From Papilionanthe hookeriana x Papilionanthe teres (Eukaryota > Streptophyta > Magnoliopsida > Asparagales > Orchidaceae): a stretch of 64,000 bases of DNA. The stretch spans positions 21,061,771 through 21,125,770 of the forward strand of contig CM040434.1 of assembly GCA_022702705.1 (NCBI GenBank), written 5' to 3'. The translations under genes and the position numbers were made by a program. Each line of letters opens with the position of its first letter. Positions within the stretch are counted from its first letter, which is position 1. Positions 23,500-34,314 of this stretch are shown here, piece by piece. The notes beneath the pieces are model-generated. The model made no database searches. It saw nothing but the letters and a program-made list of their open reading frames with translations, and was not told the DNA's origin.

Positions 23500-25015
23500 C
23501 TTGAACATTTATAATATGCCTTTTTAGGTGATTCCTCAACTTTCCCTGTTATAATTTCCTCAAAGTTAACTACAGAAGAAGAAGAGAGTTTGCTTGAAAT
23601 TTTAAAGAAATATAAGAAAGCCTTTGGATGGACTATAACTAATATTAAAGGAATCAGTCCTTTAATTTATATGCACATATTTCTTATGGAAGAAAACTAT
23701 AAACCCAGGGTTGATCCACAAAGGAGATTAAAACCTATTATGAAAGAAGTTTTCAAGAAAGAAATTTTAAAGTGGTTGGATGCTTGAATTATTTACCCTA
23801 ATGCAGATAGTGCATGGGTTAGTCCTATTCACTGTATTTCTAAGAAAAGAGGAGCAACTATAACTGTTAATGAAAAGAATGAATTAATACTAACAAGACA
23901 AGTTACAGGTTGGCGAATATGCATTGATTATAGAAAATTAAATCTTGCCACCAAAAATAATCATTTTCCATTTCTCTTTCTTGATCAAATGTTGGATAGA
24001 CTAACTGGGCATAAATAATCTTATTGTTTGGATGGATGTACTGGTTATCACCAAATATAAATTGCTCCTGATGATGAAGAGAAAACAAAGTTTACCAGTT
24101 CTTATGGTACATTTGCTTTTAGAAGAATGCCCATTTGGTTTATGTAATGCCACTGCTACATTTCAAAGATGTATGATGGCTATTTTTGTGATATAATTAA
24201 AAAAGGAATTGAAGGGTTTATGGATGATTTTTTCAGTGTTTGAAATTTCATTTCAATCATGTATAGAACATGTATCTAAAATTCTTAAACGCTATGAAGA
24301 AATAAATTTAGTCCTTAATTTGAAAAAATGCCAGTTTATGGTAGTAGGAGGAATTGTTTTGGGACATCAAATTTCAGAAAAAGGTATGGAAGTAGACCCT
24401 ACAAAAATTCAAGTTATCGCTAATTTACCTTGCCCAACAAATTTAAGGGAGATTAGATGTTTTTTGGGACATGCTGGATTCTACAGGCGATATATTAAAG
24501 ATTTTTCAAAAATTGCTAAGCCTCTATGCCAAGTATTGGAAAAGGATGTCATTTTTAATTTTAATGAAGACTGCCTAAAAGCTTTTGAGTTATTAATAGA
24601 AAAATTAATCACTGAACTAGTTATTGTTTCATCAGATTAGGAAAAACCTTCTAAATTAATGTGTGACACATGTGATTATGCTATTGGAGCTGTATTTGGA
24701 CATAAACATGATAAAATTTTCAAAGTGATCTACTATGCTAGTAGAGCTCTAAATGAAACTCAAATTAATTATACCACAACTGCAAAAAAGAGTTACTAGA
24801 TATAGTATACGCTTTTGAAAAGTTTAGATCATATTTGATTGAGACTAAATGTGTGGTGCATACTGACCATTATGTTATTAACTATTTAATGAAAAAGAAG
24901 GATGCTAAACCAAGGCTGATAAGATGGATTCTTCTTTTACAAGAGTTTAACTTTGAAATGGTAGATAGGAAGGGTGTTGATAATCAAATTGTTGATCATC
25001 TGTCCAGGCTTGAGA
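23500..25015 (+). pseudogene. pol: Athila reverse transcriptase and RNase H of element C
   Basis: Copies RNA to DNA and degrades the template. RT begins near 23590 with KKYKKAFGWTITNIKGISP, followed by the VDPQRRLKP block. The catalytic FMDD codons are at 24217-24228, in a different frame from the neighbouring stretch. GHAGFYRRYIKDFSKIAKPL is at about 24465-24530. RNase H follows from about 24650 (CDTCDYAIGAV), with HTDHYVINYLM and WILLLQEFNFEMVDRKG near 24860-24975. Multiple stops (for example 23786, 24016, 24638) make it dead. The domain order is standard Ty3/gypsy. Confidence 0.85.
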
Positions 25016-26387
25016 ATGAAAAATCTCTCTTTTCTGATGAAGAAATTAATGAACATTTTCCTGTTGAAAAACTATTCACTATTAATAAGTGGCGAGTTTC
25101 ATGGCATGCAGACATTGTGAACTTTAATGTTAGTGACATATTACCTTATGGATTGACATACCAACAGAGGAAAAAAATTTTATCTAAAGCAAGGACTTAT
25201 TTTTGGGATGACCCATTTTTATATAAACAAGGAAAGGATCTTATTATTAAAAGATGTGTACCTTTTGAATAAACTTATGAAATTATTTAAAAATGTTATG
25301 ATTCTGATTTTGGGAGACATTTTGGTGTTGATAAAACTGTATATAAAATTCTTCAATCCGGATTTTATTGGCCTACAATTTTAAAGAATGTTAATGCTTA
25401 TACTAAAAATTATAATCGATGCCAACGTGTAGGCAATATTTCTATAAGGAATGAAATGCCCCTCAATTATATGTTGGAAGTTGAAATATTTGACGTTTGG
25501 GGATTAGATTTCATGGGACCATTTATACTATCTTTCAGAAATTTATATATTTTGATAGCAGTAGACTATGTCTCTAAATGGATAAAAGTTGTTGCTTCAC
25601 CTCTATGTGATGCTCGAAGCATTGCAAAGTTTTTAAGAAAGAACATATTTTGTAGATTTAAAATGCCAAGAGTAATCATAACTGATGGGGGAAGTCATTT
25701 TAAAAATGCAATTATAGAAAATTTAGTAAGGAAATATCATACCATCCATAAAATTGCTACTGCTTATCATCCTCAGACAAGTGGTTTGGTTGAATTATTC
25801 AATCGTGAAATTAAAAGAATTTTAGAAAAATTTATTAATCTAAACAGAAAAGATTGGTCAATCAAACTAGATTTTGCTTTGTGGGCTTATAGGACTGCTT
25901 ACAGGACTCCTATAGGAATGTCCCCATATAGACTAATTTTTGGGAAAGCTTGTCATTTACTAGTTGAGCTTGAACATAAATCATATTCAGCTATTAAAGA
26001 GTTCAATTATAATTTGAAGGATGCTGGTGAGAAAAGATTATTGCAATTAAATGAGCTTGAAAAGATAATGAATGAATCATATGAAAGTGCTAGGATCTAT
26101 AAAGAAAGATGAAGATGTTGCATGATCTTAAGATTCTATATAAGAATATTGAGTCAGGAAAACAAGTTTTGCTATATAATGCCAAATTGAGATTATTTGC
26201 TAGAAAAATTAAGTCCAGGAGGATGGGCCCATTTATTTTAATGAAAGTTTATCCCTATGTAGCTGTGGACATTAAAGATCCTAAAAGTGAGAAAATATTT
26301 GAAGTAAATAGTCATAAACTGAAACCTTATTTCTCAGTTGATCAACTTAAATCTGATGAGAACTTGATGTTGGGCCACGCAAATTAA
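25016..26387 (+). pseudogene. Athila integrase of element C
   Basis: Inserts the cDNA into chromosomes. The HHCC zinc region spans about 25290-25430 and contains a stop at 25270. In the core (25456-26112) the DDE residues are intact: Asp18 in WGLDFMGPF, Asp77 in ITDGGSHF and Glu113 in GLVELFNREIK, a D-D35-E spacing. The last block (26109-26387) has MGPFILMKVYPYVAVDI and ends HAN before a stop. This is the best preserved part of element C. Confidence 0.88.
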
Positions 26388-26427
26388 GTATTAGGTATTT
26401 CGGCTGATGATGTAAAACCAAGCGCTT

Positions 26428-26445
26428 TGTGGGATGCAACCCATA
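26428..26445 (+). other. Stem-loop after pol in element C
   Basis: TGGG and CCCA pair around ATGCAA, extended by a G-T wobble and a T-A pair, just after AACCAAGCGCTT. The equivalent stem is TATGGG/CCCATA in element F (30706-30723) and TATGAG/CTCATA in element D (55631-55648 minus). The stem thus changes on both sides and remains paired. Confidence 0.5.
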
Positions 26446-26619
26446 GTTATCGGTGTGCTTTGCTTTAAGTTTGTTTTGTGTGTTTTCTTTAGTTTGATGT
26501 GAGTTTTATATGGTAGTATTTTGCGTTTATTATGTTAGTGGAGTTTAATGTGACCTAAATTGACCATTTGGAGGAGTTAAAACGAGTTTTTGACGGTTTA
26601 GCAAACTTGTGTTAAAATG

Positions 26620-26774
26620 AGCACTGGCAGCTAAGTGCCAGCAGTTGGCGCTTAGGCTCCAAAGTTATCAAAAACGTGAAAAATATGTTTCTATAAGCCA
26701 TAATCATGGGTAGGTTGCATGGCACGTTAAGGGACAGTTTATGAACGTGGGAGGATGCTTATAAGCTATATAAA
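26620..26774 (+). promoter_or_regulatory. Candidate internal promoter ahead of env-like ORF, element C
   Basis: A GC-rich palindromic cassette (GGCAGCTAAGTGCCAGC, then TTGGCGCTTAGGCTCC, 26620-26660) of the same type as the U3 cassette of this element is followed by TATATAAA at 26767-26774. The env-like ATG is at 26863. The parallel with the LTR (cassette, then TATA box) suggests an internal promoter. This is inference; splicing is the usual proposal for env expression in Athila. Confidence 0.4.
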
Positions 26775-26862
26775 GTCTATTAATAGAGAAAGGATTAAAG
26801 AAAATTCATCCCATTCCAAATTTTTATCCCAAAAGCTTTAATAATGAGTTTAAGTGAGAAAA

Positions 26863-27068
26863 ATGTCTTCTTGGGAGAACGAAGTTAAGAAGAAGGAGGA
26901 TGCCAACAAGATGAAGTTTGTTAGTGCGAGTGCGCAAGGGTTATATAACGGATTTCTGGTCGCTAGTACTCAATGAATAACAGAAAAGATTGGAAAGATC
27001 GAGGCTAATGTTGCATCATTGGACGCAAAGGTAAATGATATAAATGCACATTTAGCACATATTAGATG
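26863..27068 (+). pseudogene. Deleted env-like ORF of element C
   Basis: Starts MSSWENEVKKKEDANKMK and has FVSASAQGLYN, matching the N-terminal motif of the two env-like ORFs of element F (FISCEAQPIFN and FINAKAQSRYN). After a stop at about 26974 the frame continues as a predicted coiled coil (EKIGKIEANVASLDAKVND) to a stop at 27068. The central block seen in F is missing, so N- and C-terminal parts are joined directly. The sequence then passes into the protease of element F. Confidence 0.6.
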
Positions 27069-27072
27069 ACAA

Positions 27073-27591
27073 TTGAAAATGCAATTTAGTCATATAACTG
27101 TTCACTTTCTGAAAAAGCTTCCTGAGAAATTAAAAGATCCTGGTAGTTTCACCATACCTTGTGCTATTGGAGAAAAATTTTATGGAAAAGCTTTATGTGA
27201 CTTGGGAGCCAGCATTAATCTTATGCCTCTGTCAATTTTTAAAAGATTAGGATTGGGGGAAGTCTCACCTACTTCTGTAACTCTTCAGTTAGTTGATCAT
27301 TCAGTGACTTATCCTAAAGGAGTTATCGAAGATGTGTTAGTAAAAATGGATAAATTTATCTTTCCTGTGGATTTTATTGTTTTAGATATGAAGGAAGATA
27401 AAGAAATACCTATAATTTTAGGGAGACCCCTCTTAGCTACTGGAAGAGCCATGATTGATGTTCAAAAAGAAGAATTAACTAGGAGAGTAAATGATCAAGA
27501 AGTAACTTTCAACATTGCAAAATCAATGAAATACCCTGCTATTGAAAAAGATGATGAATGTTTTCGAATGGAAATTCTTGAACATCTGTGA
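27073..27591 (+). pseudogene. Athila aspartic protease of element F
   Basis: A 172-residue open stretch with the active-site block LCDLGASINLMPLSIFKRLG (catalytic Asp43 in DLGAS, the usual Athila variant of DTG) and the second fold element ILGRPLLATGRAMIDV. This reading frame is intact, but stops follow from 27589 before the next block. It probably is a piece of a larger gag-pro-pol frame whose front has been lost. Confidence 0.8.
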
Positions 27592-27659
27592 AATGAATAT
27601 TTTAAAGAATATTTTGAAAATACATAAGAAATAGAAAATGCATAATTATTTAAAAAAGT

Positions 27660-29290
27660 AGAAAATGAAGAATTAGATTATATACTAGAAAGATTAGAGA
27701 TGCTGGATGTTATGGAAAATGCTGAAAAGAATATAGTTCCATCGATTATAAAATCTCCTGAACTTAAGTTAAAAATTTTACCTACTCATTTGAAGTATGT
27801 ATTTTTGGGAAATTCTTTAACTTTACCGGTTATTATATCGGCAAAATTAAACGAATTACAAGAGCAAAAACTTTTAGACACATTTAAGAAATATAAGAAA
27901 GCTTTTGGTTGGACCTTAACAGATATTAAAGGAATTAGTCCTTCAATCTGTGTGCACAAATTTATTCTAGATAATGAACATAAACCAAGTGTTGATCCCC
28001 AAAGGAGATTAAACCCGATGATGAAAGATGTAGTCAAGAAAGAAATTTTAAAATGGTTAGACAATGATATTATAGATCCTATTTCAGACAGTGCTTGGGT
28101 AAGCCCAATTCATTGTGTTCCTAAGAAAGGAGGGGTGACTGTTGAAGCTAATGAAAATAATTATTCGATACATAACAGATAAGTTACTGGATGGCGTATA
28201 TGTATTGACTATAGAAAATTAAATGCGGCCACTAGGAATGATCACTTTCCTTTACCATTCCTAGACTAAATGTTGGATAGACTTGCTGGGCACAAATACT
28301 TTTGTTTTTTATATTGATATACTGGCTACCATCAAATTCCTATTGCTCCTGAGGATCAAGAGAAAACTACATTTACTAGTCCTTATGGAACATTTGCTTT
28401 TCAAAGGATGCCTTTTGGATTATGTAATGCACTTGCAACATTTCAGATATGTATGATGTCTATATTTAGTAAATTAATTGATGATGGAATAGAAGTATTT
28501 ATGGATGATTTCTCTGTATTTAGAACATCATTTGACGCATGCTTGAATCATCTTGAAAAATTTTTGGAGTTATGCAAAAAAACTAATTTAGTTCTAAATT
28601 TGGAGAAAGGTCAATTTATGGTTGCAGGAGGAATTGTATTAGGGCATAAAATTTTGGAAAATGACATGGAAGTAGACCCTGCAAAAATTCAAGTTATAGC
28701 TAAATTACCACCTCCTACTACAGTGAGAGGGGTAAGAAGTTTTCTTGGACATGCTGGTTTTTACAGACGCTATATAAAAGATTTTTCAAAAATTACCAAA
28801 CCTCTATGTAAACTTTTAGAAAAGGACAAGAAATTTGAATTTACTAAAGAATACTTAAATGCTTTTGAATTATTAAAGGATAAATTAATCACAACACCTA
28901 TAATAGTTTCACCTGATTGAGAGAAAACATTTTAACTTATGTGCGATGCTAGTGATTATGCTATTGGAGTTGTTCTTGGATAAATATATGATAAAATTTT
29001 TAAAGTTATATACTATGCTAGTAAAACTCTTAATAATGTTGAAATTAACTATACAGTTACAGAAAAAGAATTATTAGCAATTGTATATGCTTTTGATAAA
29101 TTTAGATCTTATTTAATTGGAACCAAATGTATTGTGCATACTGATCGCTCTGCTATTAAATATTTAATGTAAAAGAAGGATACCAAACCAAGATTAATTA
29201 GATGGATATTACTGATGCAAGAATTTGATTTTGTAGTAATAGATAGGAAGGGAACTGATAATCAAATTGTGGATCATTTGTCAAGATTAG
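27660..29290 (+). pseudogene. pol: Athila reverse transcriptase and RNase H of element F
   Basis: An open stretch from 27700 has KKYKKAFGWTLTDIKGISPS, VDPQRRLNPMMK and SDSAWVSPIHCVPKKGG. From 28408, MPFGLCNALATFQ leads to the catalytic FMDD (residues 31-34 of that stretch), a GHAGFYRRYIKDFSKITKPL block and then a stop at 28918. RNase H follows (CDASDYAIGVV near 28940, IVHTDRSAIKYLM near 29130) and ends in WILLMQEFDFVVIDRKGTDN. Stops at 28180, 28267, 28918, 28981 and 29170 show decay, mostly by point mutation. Confidence 0.85.
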
Positions 29291-30685
29291 AATATTGCGA
29301 ATTATCTGACACTGACAATGAAATTACAGACAGTTTCTCTAATGAGCAACTTTATAATATAAATGAGTGGAAAATACCTTTGTATGCTGATATAGTTAAT
29401 TATATTGCAAGTGATATTTTACCACCCATGTTAACTCTTCAACAGCAGAAAAAATTCATTCATGATGCTAAAGCATATTTTTGGAATGAACCATATTTAT
29501 ATAAGCAATGTAAGGATCTTATTATTAGAAGATGTGTGCCTTATGAAGAAACTGAACTGATTAATCAAAAATGTCACAATTCTGAATTTGGAGGACATTT
29601 CGGGACTGACAAAACTGCACATAAAATTTTACAAGCTGGATTTTATTGGCCTACTCTCTTTAAAGATGTTTATAGATATATCAAAGCTTGTGATAACTGC
29701 CAACGAGTAGTAATATATCTAGAAGAAATGAAATGCCTCTGAATTTCATATTAGAAGTTGAGATTTTTTATGTTTGGGGATTAGATTTCATGGGACCATT
29801 TATTCCTTCATTTGGAAACTCATATATATTAGTTGTTGTTGATTATGTTTCTAAGTGGATTGAAGCACAGGCCTTACCTCGTTGTGATGCTAAGAGTGTT
29901 TCAAAATTTTTAATGAAAAACATTTTCACAAGATACGGAATGCCGAGAGTGATTATCACTGACGGAGGATCCCATTTTAGGAATAAAAATATTCAAAGAT
30001 TGGCAGAAAAATTTAATATTATTCATAAAATATCTACTGCTTATCATCCACAGAACAGTGGGTTAGCTGAAGTTTCTAATCGAGAAATTAAATGAATTTT
30101 AGAAAAGACTGTAAACTGTAGTAGATTAGATTAGTCCACAAGACTAGACACTGCATTATGGGCATACAGGACTGCTTATAAAACTTCGATTGGAATGACT
30201 CCTTACAGAATTATTTTTGGAAAGACTTGTCACTTACCAGTTGAATTAGAGCATAAAGCATATTGGGTGATTAAAGAATTTAATTGTAATTTGAAAGATG
30301 CTGGGAGAAGAGATTGTTGCAAATGAATGAATTAGAAGAATTAAGGAATGAATCTTATAATAACGATAGAATCTATAAAGAGAAAATAAAGATATGACAT
30401 GATCGGAAGATTAACCAAAAGAATTTTGAACCAGCACAAGAAGTATTGTTGTACAATACAAGGATGAAATTATTTCCCAGGAAATTGGAATCTCGATGGT
30501 TAGGACCTTTCATTATAACTCAAGTGTTTATATACGGAGCTGTTGAAATTGAAGATCTGAAGATCGAAAACAGATTCAAAGTAAATGGACACAGATTAAA
30601 ACCGTATTTTGAGGGTGAAAGACCAAATTTTAAAGAGGTTTTAATGCTCAGCAACCTGATTAACACCCTGAATAGGTCGGGCTGA
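29291..30685 (+). pseudogene. Athila integrase of element F
   Basis: The HHCC finger (HNSEFGGHFG, then CDNCQR) is near 29575-29705. The core at 29733-30095 has Asp18 (GLDFMGPF), Asp77 (ITDGGSHF) and Glu113 (GLAEVSNREIK), keeping D-D35-E. A stop at about 30093 and frame changes near 30310 follow. The C-terminal block LGPFIITQVFIYGAVEIED ends at 30685. Overall it closely parallels integrase of element C. Confidence 0.86.
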
Positions 30686-30705
30686 CAACGTTAAACCATG
30701 CGCTT

Positions 30706-30723
30706 TATGGGAGGCAACCCATA
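30706..30723 (+). other. Stem-loop after pol in element F
   Basis: TATGGG and CCCATA pair around AGGCAA, following GTTAAACCATGCGCTT. The counterpart in element D pairs TATGAG with CTCATA, a compensatory difference. Confidence 0.5.
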
Positions 30724-30897
30724 GTTATTTTTATTTATATGTGATGATTGTATATTTGTTTGATTTATTGTTAGTTTGTGGTATGAATGAATTTTACTAC
30801 TCACATTTAGCCTTATGATCATCACGATAATTGGATCTATAGAAAAATTTGAAAAACATTCGGACCAGAGCGAAACTGGGCAATTTTTGCCTTGGCC

Positions 30898-31017
30898 ACC
30901 GACGGTGAGATCGAGCCCGCCGACAACACATTTTTCCTGCCAAGTTCAGTTTGTGTTATTAAAGAATCTTGCTGACGGCGAGATCGATGCCGCCGACGGC
31001 GAGTTCGGCGAGTGGAC
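30898..31017 (+). promoter_or_regulatory. GC-rich cassette before first env-like ORF of element F
   Basis: Repeated GCCGACGGCGAG-type units, including GAGATCGAGCCCGCCGAC, which is also found in the LTR of this element at 36034-36051. The env-like ATG is 130 bases downstream. Only a weak TTTAAAA (about 31070) could serve as a TATA box. It matches the cassette type of its own LTR and not those of elements C, D or G. Confidence 0.45.
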
Positions 31018-31147
31018 GGTTAATGGAGTTATTTTGACGGTTCTTGATGGTTTTTAGTGGTTCTAACTCCTTTAAAACTCCTAGAATTCAATTTCTAGAC
31101 TATCTATCTCCTAAAAATGAATTGTAACTCCACCAAAACTCATCCCT

Positions 31148-32305
31148 ATGGCATCCAATCACCCTGAAATCCCTAGATCTCGACTGTTCAATAGAAGAAA
31201 ATTTATCAGTTGTGAGGCTCAGCCAATCTTCAATAAGGTAACGATGAAAAAGAGATTGATCAAGGAATGAGGCTTCGTGAATCAAGGATTGGAGAATTTG
31301 ACGATGCCTATCGAAGAAATGATTGTGCAACGATGTTGGGAATTGTTGTGCTATACCACCTCTGCAGTAGTCATCCCTGTGGTAAAAGAATTTTATGCTA
31401 ATTTACACGGAATCAACCACGGAGTCGTCTATGTGTGAGGCAGATGGGTAACTTTTACTCATTCTAGAATTAACGAGTTATATTCGATAGAGAATACACC
31501 CGTTTGCCACTACTCCAACTTTGTCCCTACAAGGAATAATATGAATGAAATCTATCGTTACTTGACTGATGAAGCGAAAGATTGGAAAACGAGAGAAAAC
31601 GGGTATGTTAGTTTTTCTGCATCACTTCTAAACCTCATTTTTAAACACTGGCACTTCTTTATTTCTTCAAAACTGTTACCTACTATGAGAGTCAATAAAT
31701 TTTCTAAGGAGTGTGTGATTCTGAACTATTGTATTCAAGCGGGACTACCTATTGATGTTGGTTCGATTATTGTGAAGTCTACTTTAGGCCTGATTGTTCA
31801 TGGATCAATTTATGGGCTTGGACATCCTTCTACAATTTTTTCACGCTGCAGTAAGTACCAAGTTTCATATGAAGCCTGGGAGAAGGTACTTCTGCCTTGG
31901 AAACCATTAGATCCAACTAATATGTTTCCTACACTTGATGATGATAATGAGACAACTATTATTGTGGATTAAACATCTTAGAGTTCTTTTTCAATTAAGC
32001 CCTTGACTGGTAAAACTAATATGATCTTATGGAGAATCAAAAGACTAGAAAAAGAGATACAAAATGTGATGACTTCAATTAATAACATCTCTGATTTATT
32101 TGATCGTATTGACTATAAGATGAAAGAACATTTCGATCATTCTGGACATCTTGAAGCTAGTTTCATATGGCTTATGAGAAAGAAAGGATGGATAGAAGAA
32201 GATTCTTCTGAAGAGTTTCCTTACAGACCCTTCTACAATATTTTCGTTCATTTACGTTCAATGAGTGATATCAGAGATGAGTTTAGCAATGATTCTGATG
32301 AGTAG
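31148..32305 (+). pseudogene. First env-like ORF of element F
   Basis: A single frame from MASNHPEIPRSRLFNRRK to a stop at 32305 (386 codons) with no frameshift and four nonsense codons (31268, 31436, 31970, 31979). Blocks: FISCEAQPIFN, VVKEFYANLHGINHGVVYV, ELYSIENTPV, LTDEAKDWK, ILNYCIQAGLPIDVGSII and GLGHPS, then a C-terminal coiled-coil-like segment (WRIKRLEKEIQNVMTSINNI). It belongs to the plant-transposon/env-like protein family found after pol in Athila. I see no signal peptide or transmembrane segment, so 'env' is a positional name. Paralogous to 33153-34314. Confidence 0.72.
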
Positions 32306-33152
32306 AAGACGTTCGTAACTGTTTATGTGTTGAATTAGTTTGGATTTAAATTTGTGTAATTTACACTTGTGTTCTTTTAGATTTTGATATTTGATCTCGG
32401 TATAGATGAGATTATGCATAGTTTGTTTTTTTTCAGCGTTTTGAGTGTTGTGGTTTGGATTGCGACGCTGAATTTGATGTATTAAGGTTGAGAAAATACC
32501 TTGTTATAGTATGTTGTGTACGAATATTGTAAACACTTGGATTTTATATAAAAAATTGTGATGATTGTGTTGTGTAAATCTATTTGAGTTAAAATAATAT
32601 CTAATCATAGTAAAATATGTTTAAATCGATTGATCGGAGGTTAACGAGGCTTAAAATGAATTAAAAAAATTTTTTTTTTTGAAAAGGCCCGCCGACGACG
32701 CCCTCGACGCTGCCGACGGTGAATTTTTCCAGAAAGTTGAGCCTACTTGAATTAATTAGCCCACCGACAGCGAGTTTTTTCCGCCGACAGAGAGGACCCA
32801 AAAAACACCTTTATTTGACAGGTCAACTTCCACTATTCATCATCCCCTACCTCTAAACTCCAAAAAAACCGACTTAGGGCTTGAGATATCTTGGATTTGG
32901 AGCGTTTTCAACACATTTTGACGTCAGGTTTCATTTTCTCTTGGTAAGAGCTTCACTCCCATGCAAAAATTTTTTATTTTCACTGTGTATTTCTTCCACA
33001 TTTATGAATTTTGGAAAAATAAAAAATGTAGAGAAAATAGTCGGAAGAAATTCATGGAATTCATTTTAGATTACTTTTAGTCACCTTTGGAAGCCATTCT
33101 AGTGTTGTTTTGGAATTTATTTGAGATTTTTGTAAATTTGATAGATCGAGAA
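32306..33152 (+). other. Spacer with second GC-rich cassette between env-like ORFs
   Basis: AT-rich DNA, then at 32685-32800 a second GC cassette (GCCCGCCGACGACGCCC, GCTGCCGACGGTGAATTTTT, CCGCCGACAGAGAGG) of the same type as in front of the first env-like ORF and in the LTR. The second env-like ORF starts 350 bases later. The repeated order cassette then ORF suggests that both were duplicated as a unit. Confidence 0.55.
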
Positions 33153-34314
33153 ATGACTCCACGACAAAAGAGGCGACTCGACTTTAATGAGACTCGATTT
33201 ATCAACGCTAAGGCTCAATCAAGGTACAACTCTATCATCAAAGCGAAAAAATGCATTCAGGATAGAGTTTTCGAGAACCCGGGAGGAGAAGTGGAAAAAA
33301 CTATTAAGGAGCAAAATTGGGAAAATTTTTGTTATCGATGAACAAAGCTGCAGTAGAAGTTGTAAAAGAGTTTTACGCCAACCCGACCCAGATAGAAGAC
33401 ATGCCTATAAAGGTCTGAGGATTTTTAGTTGATTTTAATGATGCTCGGATAAATTCTTTCTATGAAGTGCAAGATTCTTATACTAGCGATTATGAGACAT
33501 TTGGAACAATGGAAGGTCTGCTGAAGAATGTGATTGACTTTCTCACTGATGGGAAAGGAACTTGGAAAATGAAGCAGCGTGAACGAGTAAACTTCCCTCT
33601 TTCTATGATGAATGCCACCTCTAAGGCTTGGTACTATTTTATTTGCTCTACTATATTTCCTACTTATCATCATAGTGAAGTTTCGAGGGATAGAGCAATT
33701 CTGAATTTTTGTATTCAGAACAACAAAAAAATAAATGTGGGAAATATTATTTATAGAAACATATTAGCCATTGCAAAAAGTGAAACAGGAGGAGGATTGG
33801 GACATCCTGGTTTGATATATGCACTCTGCCAGTTGGCTGGAGTAGAGACTGAAGATGATGAGGAATGGGTTCATCTTATGAAACCCATTACAAAGGATAA
33901 TACAAAAACTTATGAATCCCACGAAGGATGGAGATCTAGGACAAGGAGCTCTGCACCTTCAACTAGTAGGGATATTCCCTCTACTAGTTATGACCCTCTT
34001 GTCTATAGTTCTCCTATACTTCATGAATTGATGAATGAACTGACTCTGCAGCGAAAAAGTTTTGAGAAGTTTGATGAAAGGTTAAAGCATATATATATCA
34101 GAGGATTGGAGGATTAGAGCAGAGGCACGATTATGATAGTGAATATCTCCAGAGGCATTCTGAGTTTAAAATAGCTTATTATGATGCTGAGAATCGCTAT
34201 AGGAGAGGAGAGCTTGATGTGACATTTCCGGAGTGCCCTCGTTATACACACTACCAACCCAATCCACCTGCTGACCAGGGAGATGAAAATTTTGGATGGG
34301 ATTTTGTTATTTGA
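33153..34314 (+). pseudogene. Second env-like ORF of element F
   Basis: Starts MTPRQKRRLDFNETRFINAK. It has FINAKAQSRYN, then after a frameshift near 33342 VVEVVKEFYANP-like sequence, a stop at about 33416, LTDGKGTWKMKQRERVNFPL, ILNFCIQNNKKINVGNII, GLGHPGLIYALCQLAG, a Ser/Thr-rich stretch and, after one more frameshift at about 34110, a C-terminal part ending DENFGWDFVI. Its length of about 387 codons nearly equals that of the first env-like ORF, and the blocks are in the same order. Closer in sequence to the B1 copy than to its neighbour. Confidence 0.72.

Larger units (their letters stand above)
19206..27070 (+). mobile_element. Athila-type element C (5' LTR, gag, pol, deleted env-like)
   Basis: The order is 5' LTR, tRNA-Asp-type primer site, gag, protease, reverse transcriptase, RNase H, integrase, then a short env-like remnant. 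No 3' LTR of this type follows; at about 27070 the sequence switches into the protease of a second Athila element in the same orientation. Every coding block has stops or small indels. It starts inside the env-like ORF of B1, consistent with insertion there, although the other side of B1 is not found. Confidence 0.82.

Noticed and set aside
31148..34314. Env-like ORFs as true viral envelope proteins
   Set aside because: No signal peptide, transmembrane segment or cysteine pattern is visible; the name reflects position after pol only.
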